The notes: generated by a model not told the origin, from the sequence alone. A stretch of 64,000 nucleotides of DNA from Pseudomonadota bacterium (GCA_021845505.1 JAJZVU010000011.1:1-64000), one strand, 5' to 3'; counted from the first letter of the stretch, positions 54,250-63,985 are shown. Made by a program: numbers and translations.

Positions 54250-55260
54250 TCAGCTCGGTCGCTGCCCGCTGCCGCCGCCGGGCGGCTGCACGATGCGCCA
54301 GCGCAGCCCGGGTGCCGGGTCGCCCTCGAGCGCGTCGAGCGCGCCGCGAGCCAGGTCCAGCAACTCGGCGGCCGGCTGGCGCGCCGCGCGCACCAGCACC
54401 AGACCGATGCGCGCCGGCCCGTGGCACGACCCCGCGCCGTCCCGCGAGCGCGCTGCCCAGGCGCCCAGCATGCGTTCCAGCGCCTGGCGCGGCTGTCCCG
54501 GTTCGAGGTCGCGGATCAGCAGCCCGAAGACGTCATCGCCCAGCCGCGCGATGAAATCGCGGTGGCGCAGCGCCGCCTGCAACTGCTGCGCGCAGTCGCG
54601 CGCGGCCGCGTCGTTCCAGGAGGCTCCGCGCGGTGCGCGCAGGCCTTGCAGCAGACCCGCGGCGAAGTGGTAGCCCGGCTCGCCGCCGAGCGCCGCTTCG
54701 CGCTCCAGGCGCTCGGAAAACGCCAGCGCGTTGGGCAGGCCGGTCGCGGCGTCGTGGCGCGCCACATACCCCCGGCGCGCGCAGTCCAGCATCAGCGAGG
54801 ACTTGAGGTCGAGGTCGTCCAGCGCCCTTCCCAGGAGTTCGACGACCCAGCCGACCAGCGATGCGGCGTCGGCGCAAGGCGGCTGCCCGTCCGCGCAGCG
54901 CAACGCCAGCAGCAGGTGCACACGGCCGGCGCGGCGCACCGGCGCGACGATCGCGCAGCCGCTGCCGCCCCGGCTTGGCGCCACCTCGACGCAGCCACCT
55001 TGCCAGCTGCGCGCGGCGGCGGCGCACAGCTCCGGCCACGACACCATCGCGGCCGGCTCGCCGCCGCGCGGCAGCACGTCGGTCCAGCCCTGCGCGCCCC
55101 GGCCCGGCTTGAGCACGGCCGCGTCGTCGAACACACCCCCGGCGAGCATCGCGCGGCACACGGCGCGCAGCGCGGTCTGCGCCTTGGCGGGCGCCAGCAG
55201 CGCGTCGGCGTCGTACACCAGCGCCCGGTACAGCGCGCTCATCGCGGCTTGCGTGTCCAT
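54250..55260 (-). CDS. GAF and degenerate GGDEF domain protein
   Basis: The 336-residue protein has a GAF-like N-terminal half (about 1-170) and a GGDEF-type C-terminal half (HDAATGLPNALAFSERLEREA at the start). The active-site motif GG(D/E)EF reads LGDDVF in RDFIARLGDDVFGLLI, so cyclase activity is doubtful; a c-di-GMP-binding or regulatory role is more likely. AAGG precedes the ATG at 55260. It is the last gene of cheR-cheB-cheW-mcp, starting 56 nt after the receptor gene ends. A link between c-di-GMP-type signalling and this chemosensory system is inferred from position. Confidence 0.75.
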   Translation of the reverse strand: MDTQAAMSALYRALVYDADALLAPAKAQTALRAVCRAMLAGGVFDDAAVLKPGRGAQGWTDVLPRGGEPAAMVSWPELCAAAARSWQGGCVEVAPSRGGSGCAIVAPVRRAGRVHLLLALRCADGQPPCADAASLVGWVVELLGRALDDLDLKSSLMLDCARRGYVARHDAATGLPNALAFSERLEREAALGGEPGYHFAAGLLQGLRAPRGASWNDAAARDCAQQLQAALRHRDFIARLGDDVFGLLIRDLEPGQPRQALERMLGAWAARSRDGAGSCHGPARIGLVLVRAARQPAAELLDLARGALDALEGDPAPGLRWRIVQPPGGGSGQRPS

Positions 55261-55316
55261 GGCCGTGCCTTCGGAAGCCTTGCCCCGGGTCCGCGCGCGA
55301 GCCCGCGCGCCTCGCC

Positions 55317-57746
55317 TCAGAAGTGCTTGAAGCCCCGCTCGTCGGCGTCCAGCGGCAGCACCCGCCCGGGAACCGGCCGCCGGCTTGCCGCATGCGCTCG
55401 AACGGGCACCCTGGCGGCGCTCGGCGCCTCGACGTCCTGCGCGGCGAGCAGCGCCTTGAGCTGGCGCAACTGCTCGGGCGTCAGCTCGCCCAGCCCCGGC
55501 ACGACCAGGTTGGCGATCTGGCGCGGACGCAGCCGGAAGCGCGCGATCTCCTCGCGCAGCTGCGCCGACACGCTGCTGAGCTCGGCCGACGACGACGCCA
55601 GTTCCTCCGCCTGCTGGCTGCCCTGCTGGGCCGCGGTGGCGACCTGCCCCATCGCGGTGTTGATCTGCGACACCCCGCGCGACTGCTCGGCGCTGGCCGT
55701 GGCGATCTCGCCCACGAGGTCGCGCACCTGCATCACGTTGCCCACGATGGCCTCCAGCGCGCTGCGGGTCTCGGCCGCGATCGCCACCCCCTGGGTGACT
55801 CGCTTGGACGAATCCTCGATCAGTTCGGCGGTCTCGCGCGCGGCCTTGGCGCTGCGCCCGGCCAGGTTGCGGACCTCCTGCGCCACCACCGCGAAGCCGC
55901 GTCCGTGCTGGCCGGCGCGCGCCGCCTCGACCGCGGCATTGAGCGCCAGGATGTTGGTCTGGAAGGCGATCTCGTCGATCACCTTGATGATCTTGGCGAT
56001 GTTCTGCGACGACACGTTGATCGCGGCCATCGCCTCGCTCATCGCGGCCATCTTGTCCTGCCCGTTGGAGGCGAACTGCGAGGTCTCGCTGACCAGCTTG
56101 TTCGCGGTGTTGGCGTTGTCGGTGTTGGCCTTGACCTGGCTGTCGGTCTGCTCCAGGCTCGCGGTGACTTCCTCGACCGCCGAGGACTGCTCCTCCGACG
56201 AAGAGGCCATGTCCTGCGACGCGGCGCTCAGCTGCTGCGAGGCCTCGCTGACCTGCTCCACCGCGTCGGCGACCTGCCCGAAGGTGGCGTTGAGCCCGTC
56301 GAAGGCGCGCCCGAAGGACTCGATGATGCGGCGGTACTCCCCGGCATAGGCGGAGGCATCCACGTGGCGGTCGAGCTGGCCGTCGACGATGGCCTGGGAC
56401 AGCTCCGCGGCATCCCTGGCGATGTTCCCGATGTTGGTCTTCAGGAGCATCAGCCATTCGTGGATCTGGTCATCCCCGGAAGCCTTCCTCATCTCCACCG
56501 CGAGGTCGCCGTTGGCGACGTGGGTGACGAAGCCGATCAGTTCCTCGAGCCAGGCGTGCACTCCGTTGACGGCGTTCTTCATCTGCTCGTGCTCGCCCTT
56601 GCAGGCGATCTCGACCTTCTCCCGCAGGTTGCCGCCGCGGATCTGCCGCAGGATGCGGTTGCCCTCGGCGATCGGCAGCAGGATCTCGTCGAGCATGCGG
56701 TTGATGCCGGCCACCAGCCCGGCGAAGTCGCCCTCGAGGTCGCCGGCCCGCGCACGCTCGCTCAGCTGCCCGGCGCCGGAGGCGGCGATCAGCCGCTGCA
56801 ACTCGGCGATGAGGCTCTTCAGGTTGGCGCGCAGCGCCTCGATGGTGTCGTTGATGAAGGCCTTCTTGCCCGGGAAGCGCTCGAGCTCGGCGTCGAAGTT
56901 GCCGCGTGCGAAGGCATCGACGCAGGCCATGGCCTTCTTCTTCACCGCGATGTGCCCCGCCACCATCTTGTTGATCCCCGAGGCCATGGTGCCGAAAGCG
57001 CCGCCGAAGCGCGCGGCGTCGATGAACGCGTCGATCTCGCCCCGGTCGTGCTCGGCCGACATGTGGTTCATCGCGTCGATCAGGCCGCGCAGGTTGCCGC
57101 GCAGCTTCTCGATGGTGTCGTTGATGAACGCCTTCTTGCCGGGGAAGCGCTCCAGCGGGGCGTCGAAGTTGCCGCTGGCGATCTCGCCCACGCAGGCCAT
57201 CGCCGCGCGCTTGACCGCGATGTGCCCGCCCACCATCGTGTTGACCGCCTGCGCCACCTCGGCGAACTGCCCGCGATGGCGCGCGGTGTCGACCACCGCG
57301 TCGATGTCGCCCTGCTGGTGCTGCCGCGACATCGCGTCGAGGTCGGCCAGCAGGCGCCCGGTCTGGTCGTCGGCGCGCACCTCGCGCCACTCGACCAGCG
57401 TGGCCACCCGCGCTCCGCTGTCGTCGAACACCGGGTCGATGGTGCACGAAAGGTGCGCCGCGCCCAGGCGCAGCTCGGTGGTCAGCGGCCGCGTCAGCGC
57501 GACCACCGTCTGGCGCGTGGCCTCGCCGCGCGCGTGGAAGGCCTCGATGGGCTTGCCGAGCAGCCGCGTCACGTCGAAGCCGGGGATGTCCTTGCGGATC
57601 TCGGATTCGAGTCGGCTGAACATCTCGTTGGCGGACCGGTTGACCAGGCGGATGTTCAGCTCCGCGTCGGCCAGCATCAGCGGCAGGCTGATGGCCTGCA
57701 GGTGGTCGCAGACCCCGCCGAGGGGGAAGTTGGCAATGGCGTTCAC
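55317..57746 (-). CDS. Soluble methyl-accepting chemotaxis protein with PAS and poly-HAMP-like repeats
   Basis: The 809-residue receptor lacks membrane spans. An N-terminal PAS-like domain (about 15-120) is followed by tandem HAMP-like units; two are nearly identical over [15 protein letters not shown], 90 residues apart (about 200 and 290). More HAMP-like units follow to about 500. The MCP signalling tip is [22 protein letters not shown] with [19 protein letters not shown]. The GTG start has AGGAG at seven-base spacing. It is in the cheR-cheB-cheW-mcp operon, so it signals through these proteins. Poly-HAMP soluble receptors of this kind resemble Aer2-like oxygen sensors; no heme-binding residue can be claimed here. 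Confidence 0.88.
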   Translation of the reverse strand: MNAIANFPLGGVCDHLQAISLPLMLADAELNIRLVNRSANEMFSRLESEIRKDIPGFDVTRLLGKPIEAFHARGEATRQTVVALTRPLTTELRLGAAHLSCTIDPVFDDSGARVATLVEWREVRADDQTGRLLADLDAMSRQHQQGDIDAVVDTARHRGQFAEVAQAVNTMVGGHIAVKRAAMACVGEIASGNFDAPLERFPGKKAFINDTIEKLRGNLRGLIDAMNHMSAEHDRGEIDAFIDAARFGGAFGTMASGINKMVAGHIAVKKKAMACVDAFARGNFDAELERFPGKKAFINDTIEALRANLKSLIAELQRLIAASGAGQLSERARAGDLEGDFAGLVAGINRMLDEILLPIAEGNRILRQIRGGNLREKVEIACKGEHEQMKNAVNGVHAWLEELIGFVTHVANGDLAVEMRKASGDDQIHEWLMLLKTNIGNIARDAAELSQAIVDGQLDRHVDASAYAGEYRRIIESFGRAFDGLNATFGQVADAVEQVSEASQQLSAASQDMASSSEEQSSAVEEVTASLEQTDSQVKANTDNANTANKLVSETSQFASNGQDKMAAMSEAMAAINVSSQNIAKIIKVIDEIAFQTNILALNAAVEAARAGQHGRGFAVVAQEVRNLAGRSAKAARETAELIEDSSKRVTQGVAIAAETRSALEAIVGNVMQVRDLVGEIATASAEQSRGVSQINTAMGQVATAAQQGSQQAEELASSSAELSSVSAQLREEIARFRLRPRQIANLVVPGLGELTPEQLRQLKALLAAQDVEAPSAARVPVRAHAASRRPVPGRVLPLDADERGFKHF

Positions 57747-57768
57747 AATAGGCTCCTGGAGGGGTTGT

Positions 57769-58293
57769 TCAGTGGACTTGCCGCGAAGTCAGCTGGCCGT
57801 CGAGCATGCGCTCGACGTCGACGATCGCCGCGAAGCGGTTGGCCTGCTTGCCGAAGCCGCGGATCATCGACGCGCCGCGGCCGCCGGTCTGCACCGCGGT
57901 GTCGATCTGCGCCGGCGGGATCTCGAGCACCTCGCTGACATGGTCGACCACCAGGCCGACCGGCACGTCGTTGACCGAAAGCACGATGATCACCGTGCGT
58001 TCGCTGTAGTCCTTGGGCGGGAGGCCGAAGCGCAGGCGCAGGTCCATCACCGGGATGACCTTGCCCCGCAGGTTGATCACCCCCTTGATCGACGGCGCCG
58101 ACTCGGGCAGCTGCACGATGTGCTGCATGCTGACGATCTCGGTCACGTAGCCGATGCCGATCCCGTATTCCTCGGTGGCCACGCCGAAGGTCAGGTACAT
58201 GTCGTCGACGTTGTCGTCGTCGCGGAACACCAGTTCCGTGTACTCGTCCTCGAGTGCCGGGCCGTTTCGCTCAAATTCCTGGTTCACTGTCAT
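57769..58293 (-). CDS. cheW: Chemotaxis coupling protein CheW
   Basis: The 174-residue protein couples receptors to CheA. It has the two SH3-like subdomains of Che[73 protein letters not shown] and [24 protein letters not shown] precedes the ATG at 58293 at good spacing. An acidic N-terminal tail of about 35 residues is a slight extension. Its 5' end overlaps the cheB 3' end by 23 bases. No cheA gene is in the window, so CheA must be elsewhere. Confidence 0.93.
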   Translation of the reverse strand: MTVNQEFERNGPALEDEYTELVFRDDDNVDDMYLTFGVATEEYGIGIGYVTEIVSMQHIVQLPESAPSIKGVINLRGKVIPVMDLRLRFGLPPKDYSERTVIIVLSVNDVPVGLVVDHVSEVLEIPPAQIDTAVQTGGRGASMIRGFGKQANRFAAIVDVERMLDGQLTSRQVH

Positions 58294-59374
58294 CGCTCTC
58301 TCCTGCATGCGTGGCTGGGGTCGCAGCGCCCGGGCGCTGCGGGTTCATGAGTCGTGCCAGCGTGGCGGGGATCGCGCTCAGCGGCGCCACCGCCTCCGCC
58401 GCCCCGAGTCGACGTGCCATCTGCGGCATGCCGAACACCACCGAAGTCGCTTCGTCCTGCGCCACCGTGTGGCCGCCGCGGCGCCGGATCGCCAGCATGC
58501 CGGCCGCACCGTCGCGCCCCATCCCGGTGAGCAGCACCGCGGCCGAGCGCGCTCCGGCCTGCTCGGCGACGGACTCGAACAGCACGTCCACCGACGGCCG
58601 GCTGTAGTTCACCGGGTCGCCGTCGACCAGGCGCACGCGGAACTGCGCGCCGGCGCGCACCAGCACCATGTGGCGCTGGCCGCCGGGGGCGAGCAGCGCC
58701 TGGCCCTGCAGCACGCGGTCGCCGTCGCGCGCCTCGCGCACCCGCAGCCTGCCCAGTCCGTCCAGGCGCCGCGCCAGCGAGCCGGTGAATCCGGCCGGCA
58801 TGTGCTGCACGATCACCATGCCGGGCGTGTGTTCGTCGAAGGCCGGCAGCAATTGGTTCAGGGCCTCCACGCCGCCGGTCGACGAACCCACGGCGATCAC
58901 CCGCTCGGCCGCCAGCTGCGGCGGCGGCAAGGCGGGCGCCGCGGCGCGCGCCGCCTGGGGCGCGCCGCCCCGCGCTGCCGCCTTGATGCGCGTGGCCAGC
59001 AGGCGCATCTGGCGCTGCAGCCGCACCGGATCGTCGGCCGTGGGGCGCGCGGCCACGCCGGCCGCGCCTTCGGCCAGGGCCTGGGCGATGCGCCCCCGGT
59101 CGGCGGCCCTGCCGCTGTCCAGCACCACGGTCGGCGTGGGCAGCGCGCGCATGTAGCGGCGCAGGAAGCTCAGGCCGTCGATGCGCGGCAGGTCGAGGTC
59201 GAGCACGACCACGTCGGGCTGCTGCAGCACCAGCACGTCGCGCGCCGCCCAGGCGTCGCCTGCCTGGGCCAGCAACTCGAGGTGTGCGTCGGCGGCGATG
59301 GCCTGGCACAGCAGCCGCCTGGCCTGCGGCGAGCCGTCGACCACCAGCACGCGCAGCGGCGCGGCAGGCTTCAT
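58271..59374 (-). CDS. cheB: Chemotaxis protein-glutamate methylesterase CheB
   Basis: The 367-residue protein has an N-terminal receiver domain (VLVVDGSPQARR, phospho-acceptor Asp59 in VVLDLDLPRIDG) and a C-terminal methylesterase with the Ser-His-Asp triad: Ser in VGSSTGG, His in VQHMPAGFTGS and Asp in LTGMGRDGA. It removes methyl groups from receptor glutamates. The N-terminal DD pair of receivers is reduced to VVDG here, so Mg2+ binding and phosphorylation may be altered. The start at 59374 lies one base from the cheR stop. It overlaps cheW by 23 bases. Confidence 0.93.
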   Translation of the reverse strand: MKPAAPLRVLVVDGSPQARRLLCQAIAADAHLELLAQAGDAWAARDVLVLQQPDVVVLDLDLPRIDGLSFLRRYMRALPTPTVVLDSGRAADRGRIAQALAEGAAGVAARPTADDPVRLQRQMRLLATRIKAAARGGAPQAARAAAPALPPPQLAAERVIAVGSSTGGVEALNQLLPAFDEHTPGMVIVQHMPAGFTGSLARRLDGLGRLRVREARDGDRVLQGQALLAPGGQRHMVLVRAGAQFRVRLVDGDPVNYSRPSVDVLFESVAEQAGARSAAVLLTGMGRDGAAGMLAIRRRGGHTVAQDEATSVVFGMPQMARRLGAAEAVAPLSAIPATLARLMNPQRPGAATPATHAGESDDSEPGI

Positions 59375-59375
59375 G

Positions 59376-60221
59376 TCACGCCACCTTGCGATAGACGCCG
59401 CTGTGCACCTGGGCCCAGCGGGTGCCCAGGTCACGCAGCGGCTCGGTCACGCTGGTCAGCAGCCAGCCGCCGCGCTCGGTGACGTCGTAGATGGCCTCCA
59501 CGGTGGCGCGCTGCTGCTCGCGGTCGAAGTAGTACAGCACGTTGCGGCAGAACACCACATGGAAGCTGCGCTGGAACGGCAGCGGCATGGTCTTGAGATT
59601 GAGCCGGCGGAAGGTGCACATCGCGCGCAGCTGCGCATCGACCTGGAAGCGCGCGCCGGGCAGCGCCTGCAGGTAGCGCTCGCGCAGCGCCACGGGCAGC
59701 GAGCTCAGGCGCGCCGCCGGGTAGATGGCCTGCTCGGCGGCCTCGATCATCACCGCGCTGATGTCGGTGCCCAGGATCGAGACCCCGGCCCTCGCCGCGT
59801 CGATTCCGTAGCCCTGGGCCGCCAGCATGGCGATGCTGTAGGCCTCGTCGCCCGAGGAGGCCGCCGCGCTCCAGATGCGCAGGTCCGCCGGACGCAGCGA
59901 AGGCAGGATCACCTGGGCGAAGAACTGCAGGACCTGCGGCTCGCGGTAGAAGTAGGTGTGGTTGGTCGACGCCCCGTGCAGCACCGCCAGCTGCAGCGCG
60001 GTGTCGCCCCCGCGCTCCAGGCGCTCGGCCAGTTCCTGCATCGACCCCAGGCTCTCGCGTTCGCACACCCGGCGCATGCGGTGCTCGAGCAGCTCGCGTT
60101 TGTTGTCGCGATAGTCGATTCCGCATTGCTTGCGCAACCAGCCGCAGATGCGCTGGAAGTCCCGCTCGGAAGTCGCGAACCGGGCAGCTCCGGCAGCATC
60201 GGGAAGTCGCGGAAGGGGCAC
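59376..60221 (-). CDS. cheR: Chemotaxis protein methyltransferase CheR
   Basis: The 281-residue enzyme methylates glutamates of receptors using SAM. The N-terminal helical domain (FQRICGWLRKQCGIDYRDNKRELLEHRMRRV, about 20-52) and the catalytic part with THNHTYFYRE-like TNHTYFYREPQVLQFF, RIWSAAASSGDEAYSIAM as SAM motif I, and FHVVFCRNVLYYFD are all in place. The GTG at 60221 is preceded by GAGG eight bases upstream; a TTG at 60227 is closer to that site and less likely. It leads the operon cheR-cheB-cheW-mcp-GAF/GGDEF. Confidence 0.93.
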   Translation of the reverse strand: MPLPRLPDAAGAARFATSERDFQRICGWLRKQCGIDYRDNKRELLEHRMRRVCERESLGSMQELAERLERGGDTALQLAVLHGASTNHTYFYREPQVLQFFAQVILPSLRPADLRIWSAAASSGDEAYSIAMLAAQGYGIDAARAGVSILGTDISAVMIEAAEQAIYPAARLSSLPVALRERYLQALPGARFQVDAQLRAMCTFRRLNLKTMPLPFQRSFHVVFCRNVLYYFDREQQRATVEAIYDVTERGGWLLTSVTEPLRDLGTRWAQVHSGVYRKVA

Positions 60222-60336
60222 GCGCAAGGCCTCGCTTGCGGCCGGCCTCGACGAGGCCGCGCCGATGCCTTCACTCTAGGTGCGTGGCCGCGGCGAGGCT
60301 ATCGACAGCAAGGCTGCGCCGGCCTGCGCGTTCGGA

Positions 60337-61029
60337 CTAGTCCTTCGGGCTGTCCGCCTGTCCGCGGCTGGCCAGCACGGCGATCTGCACCCTGGATGCC
60401 AGCCCCAGCTTGCGCAGGATGACCCGCACGTGGGCCTTCACGGTGGCCTCGGCCATCTCGAGGTCGAGGGCGATGCGCTTGTTGCTCGCGCCGCGCGCGA
60501 TGGCCAGCGCGACCTGCCGCTCGCGCTCGCTCAGCGACGGGAACGGCAGGCCGCCGCGCGTCGGCAACGCGGCGGCCCGCTCGGCAAGCGCCGCCTCCGG
60601 CTCGAAGGCCTGCATCACCTTGCCCGACAGGCCGGCGCCGATGACCGTCTCGCCGCGCAGCGCGCGGCGCACCGCGCCCAGCAGTTCGGCGGGAGCGCAG
60701 CTCTTGAGCACGTAGCCGGCAGCACCGCTGCGCAGCGCGGTGCGCAGGTCGTCGGCCGACTCGCTGACCGTGAGCATCAGCACCCTCGCCTCGGGCGCGC
60801 ACTCGCGCAGCGGTGCGATCGCGTCGACCCCGGCGACGCCCGGCAGGTGGTTGTCCAGCAGCACCAGCCCCGGCCGCAGCGACGCGGCCAGGCGCAAGGC
60901 CTCGTTGACGTCGCCTGCCTCGCCGACGATGCGCATGTCGCGCTGCTCGGCCAGCAGCGCGGCCAGCCCGCGGCGGAACAAGGCGTGGTCGTCGACCAGC
61001 AGCACCCGCGTCTCAGCCGGCTCGTCCAT
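60337..61029 (-). CDS. NarL-type response regulator
   Basis: The 230-residue protein has a receiver (LLVDDHALFRRGLAALL with acidic pair at 13-14, Asp59 in VLLDNHLPG, Lys in GYVLKSC) and a LuxR-type HTH (LSERERQVALAIARGASNKRIALDLEMAEATVKAHVRVILRKL). It is the partner of the sensor kinase at 61013, which overlaps its start by 17 bases. NarL-like regulators often control anaerobic or anion respiration. Targets are not visible. Its own promoter would be upstream of the kinase gene. Confidence 0.92.
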   Translation of the reverse strand: MDEPAETRVLLVDDHALFRRGLAALLAEQRDMRIVGEAGDVNEALRLAASLRPGLVLLDNHLPGVAGVDAIAPLRECAPEARVLMLTVSESADDLRTALRSGAAGYVLKSCAPAELLGAVRRALRGETVIGAGLSGKVMQAFEPEAALAERAAALPTRGGLPFPSLSERERQVALAIARGASNKRIALDLEMAEATVKAHVRVILRKLGLASRVQIAVLASRGQADSPKD

Positions 61030-63049
61030 CGTGTGCCCCCGCGGACGCGCCCACCGGCGCGCCGCCCGCGTCGAGTTCGACGATCACCTCGGTTCCCTCG
61101 CCGGGCCTCGAGCGCACGCGCACGCTGGCGCCGATCTGCCCGGCGCGCTCGCGCATGATCTGCAAGCCCACGTGCGCCGCCGAGCCCCGGCCGGCGGCCG
61201 AGGGATCGAAGCCCCTGCCGTCGTCGCGCACCTCGATGCGCCAGCGCGGCAGGCTGTCCACCCGCACCAGCACGCGCGTCGCGCGCGCATGCTTGCGCAC
61301 GTTGGACAACGCCTCCTGCAGGATATGCAACAGCTGCACCTGCACGTCGGCGTCGAGCGCGCGGCCGTGGGTGTCGATCTCCAGTTGCACCGGGACCGCG
61401 CATTGCAGCTCGAACTTCTGCAGGGTGCTGCGGATGGCCGGCGCGATGTCGTCGGCGTTGGTCCGGGTGCGGAAATGCAGCAGCAGTTCGCGCACGTCCT
61501 CGGAGCTTTCGCGCAGCCCGGCCTCCAGCTCCTGCAGCGCGTGTTCCATGCGCGCGGGGTCGCCGGCGCGCAGGCCGCCGCGCAGCAGGTCGATCTGGAT
61601 GTTCATGAAGGCCAGGGCCTGCGCGATCGAGTCGTGCAACTCGCGCGCCAGCAGGCCGCGCTCGACCGCGACCGCCGCCTCGCGCTCCAGCGCGGCGCTG
61701 CGCAGGCCTTCCAGGCCGGCCGCCAGGTGGCCGACCGCGGCCTCGAGCAACAGCAGCTCGCCGGGCCCCGGAATCTGCGTGCCGGTCTCGTAGGCCAGGT
61801 CGAGCACCGCCAGCTCCCTGCCCTGCGCCACCACCGGCAGCCGCACCACCCGCCGCGCCCGCGGCGGCAGGCAGCGCGGCGCGTCGGCGCGCACCTCGAG
61901 GACCCGGGGGCCCGCCGCGCAGGCCGGCACGTCGCAGCTCGCGCACAGCGCGCAGTCGGCCACCGGCGCGCCGGCAGCGGCCAGCACTTCGCCCACGCCC
62001 GCGTGGGGATCGCAGCGGCGCAGCACGGCCGCGTCGGCCGCGGCCAGCTGCAGCAGCGCGCCGACGAATTCGCCGCACAGCTGCGCCACCGACTGCGCGG
62101 CCGCCACCTGCGAACTGATGGCGTACAGCGCTTCCACCCGCCGGCGCTGCACCACCAGGTCGGCGGTCTTTTCCCGCACCCTGCGTTCGAGCTCGGCCTG
62201 CATCCCGGCGGCAGCCGCCTCGGCCTGCTTGTGCAGGCTGATGTTGAGCACGTTGACGATCAGGCCGGCCGGCGCGCCCGCCGCGGCCTGCAGGCAGGCC
62301 AGGCTGACGTCGCCCCAGAACACGCTGGAATCGCTGCGCCGCAGGCGCAACTCGATGCGCACCCGCGGCTCGCCGGTGTCGACCAGGCGCGCCACCGCGG
62401 CGCGCAGCACGTCGACGTCGTCGGGCTGCACGAGTTGCGGCAGCGCCACGTCGCCGAGGCCCGCCTCGGCGAGGTCGAACATGCGGCGCGCCGCCGGATT
62501 GGCCTCCAGCAGCCGGTAGCCGGTCGCGTCCACCACCAGCACCGCGGTCGGCGCATGGGCGAACACCGCGTCGAAGCGCTGGCCCGAGCGCAGCAACTCG
62601 CCGCGCGCCTCCAGCAGCGCCCGCCGCTGCTCGAGGCTTGCGACCATGCGCCCGATGGCTTCGTGCAGCAGAGGGCGCCGCGCGTCGCCCAGCACCTCGG
62701 TGCAGCCGGCGCGCAGCAGCGCGAGTTCGCGCTGCGCATCGACCCCGTCGGCCAGCAGCAGCACCGCGGGCGCCGGCAGCAGCCGCCGCAGGCGGATCAG
62801 CAAGGCCTCGGCGCCATGCGCCGCCGGCAGGCAGGCGATGACCAGGTCGCAGGGCTCGTCCAGCGGCGACGGCCCGGTAGCGAGGGCCTCGGCCAGCGCG
62901 ACGCGCCGCGGCGTGACCGCCGCGGCGGCGAGCCCTTCAGCCAGGTCCGGCTGATCGCCGTCCTCGACCAGCAAGACCCGCAGGGCATCCGCGGCCGGCG
63001 CCTGCAGCGCGACGGCCGGCGCCGCCGCGCCTGCACGATCCCCCGTCAT
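61013..63049 (-). CDS. NarX-like sensor kinase with pseudo-receiver, PAS, GAF and Cys cluster
   Basis: The 678-residue kinase is soluble. The N terminus (about 20-140) resembles a receiver (LRVLLVEDGDQPDLAEG) but lacks the phospho-Asp; the site reads DLVIACLP. A PAS domain follows (about 165-285), then a GAF domain (about 300-430) with a C-x2-C-x2-C-x4-C cluster at Cys366, Cys369, Cys372 and Cys377. The kinase core has the HisKA_3 motif LLARELHDSIAQ (His472) and an ATPase domain with DDGRGFDP and GLQIMRERA. AAGGA precedes the ATG at 63049. It pairs with the NarL-type regulator. The Cys cluster suggests metal or redox sensing, by inference. Confidence 0.9.
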   Translation of the reverse strand: MTGDRAGAAAPAVALQAPAADALRVLLVEDGDQPDLAEGLAAAAVTPRRVALAEALATGPSPLDEPCDLVIACLPAAHGAEALLIRLRRLLPAPAVLLLADGVDAQRELALLRAGCTEVLGDARRPLLHEAIGRMVASLEQRRALLEARGELLRSGQRFDAVFAHAPTAVLVVDATGYRLLEANPAARRMFDLAEAGLGDVALPQLVQPDDVDVLRAAVARLVDTGEPRVRIELRLRRSDSSVFWGDVSLACLQAAAGAPAGLIVNVLNISLHKQAEAAAAGMQAELERRVREKTADLVVQRRRVEALYAISSQVAAAQSVAQLCGEFVGALLQLAAADAAVLRRCDPHAGVGEVLAAAGAPVADCALCASCDVPACAAGPRVLEVRADAPRCLPPRARRVVRLPVVAQGRELAVLDLAYETGTQIPGPGELLLLEAAVGHLAAGLEGLRSAALEREAAVAVERGLLARELHDSIAQALAFMNIQIDLLRGGLRAGDPARMEHALQELEAGLRESSEDVRELLLHFRTRTNADDIAPAIRSTLQKFELQCAVPVQLEIDTHGRALDADVQVQLLHILQEALSNVRKHARATRVLVRVDSLPRWRIEVRDDGRGFDPSAAGRGSAAHVGLQIMRERAGQIGASVRVRSRPGEGTEVIVELDAGGAPVGASAGAHDGRAG

Positions 63050-63286
63050 CTTTTGTCGTCCTTGCGGTCGATTCTGCCTTCCCGACGCGGCCCGGCGCAA
63101 GTTCCCGGCGGGAGCCGGCGGGCAGCGATGTGGTAGCGAAAGGTAGCAGGCGCAAGGCCGAAACAACTGTGCAGGAGTTCACGAAAGGCCAGTATTCCTG
63201 ACACATTCATCTATGGAAATCACCGTTCGCACCAGGATTACCCAAGGCGCGACCGGCCCCGCGGCCGCCGGCGCGGCCGCGCCGCG

Positions 63287-63985
63287 TCAGGCCGGCTCCA
63301 GCCCGTGCTCGCGCTTGATCGCGGCGAATTGCGGCGAGGCCAGGCAGTCGATCGCCGAGCGAGCGGCCTGCGGCTGGCGCGACGCGCCGCAGATGCCGGC
63401 GCTGAAGCGGGTCACGATCTCGCAGCCCGGCGGCAGTTCGCCCAGCACCCGCACGCCGGCCAGCCCGACGAGTTCGCTCATCTGCTGGAATCCCAGCGAC
63501 GCCTGGCCCTGCGCCAGCAAGCGCCCGACCGGCACCCCGGCGGGCGCCTGCACCAGCCGCTCGCGCACCGCATCGAACACCCCCCAGCGGCGCAACAGCG
63601 CCAGCACCGCGGTGCCGCTGGGCCCGGTCGAATGGCCGATCGCCGACGCGCCGAGCACCGCCCGGCGCAGCGCGTCCTCGCTGCCGACATCGACCGCCGG
63701 CGCGCCTGCGGGAACCGCCACCACGGTCTTCGACACCACCAGGTCGACGCGGCTGCCGGCCAGCACGCTGCCGCCGGCGATCAACTGGTCGATCGCGTCG
63801 GACGCGAGCACCACCAGATCGAAGGACTCGCCGTCGCGCACGCGGCGCGCCGCGTCGACCCCGCCCACCGACTCGAAGTGCAGGTCCACGCCCCGCTCGC
63901 GCAGGCAGGCCTGCGCCAGTTGCGCGAGCAATGCGCGCGTGGCCATCGACGAAATGCCCTGCAGGGCCGGGGCTCGGGTGTTCAT
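63287..63985 (-). CDS. Leaderless ModA-like substrate-binding protein
   Basis: The 232-residue protein has a ModA/PBP-like fold starting MNTRAPALQGISSMATRALLAQLAQACLRERGVDLHFESVGG and continuing with AVDVGSEDALRRAVLGASAIGHSTGPSG and LLAQGQASLGFQQMSELVGLAGVRVLGELP. There is no signal peptide, so it should be cytoplasmic. GGAG precedes the ATG at 63985. It is transcribed towards the sensor kinase gene, with 237 nt between. It may bind molybdate, tungstate or a related anion and take part in regulation. It is a second orphan ModA-like protein, after the one at 43048. Confidence 0.8.
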   Translation of the reverse strand: MNTRAPALQGISSMATRALLAQLAQACLRERGVDLHFESVGGVDAARRVRDGESFDLVVLASDAIDQLIAGGSVLAGSRVDLVVSKTVVAVPAGAPAVDVGSEDALRRAVLGASAIGHSTGPSGTAVLALLRRWGVFDAVRERLVQAPAGVPVGRLLAQGQASLGFQQMSELVGLAGVRVLGELPPGCEIVTRFSAGICGASRQPQAARSAIDCLASPQFAAIKREHGLEPA

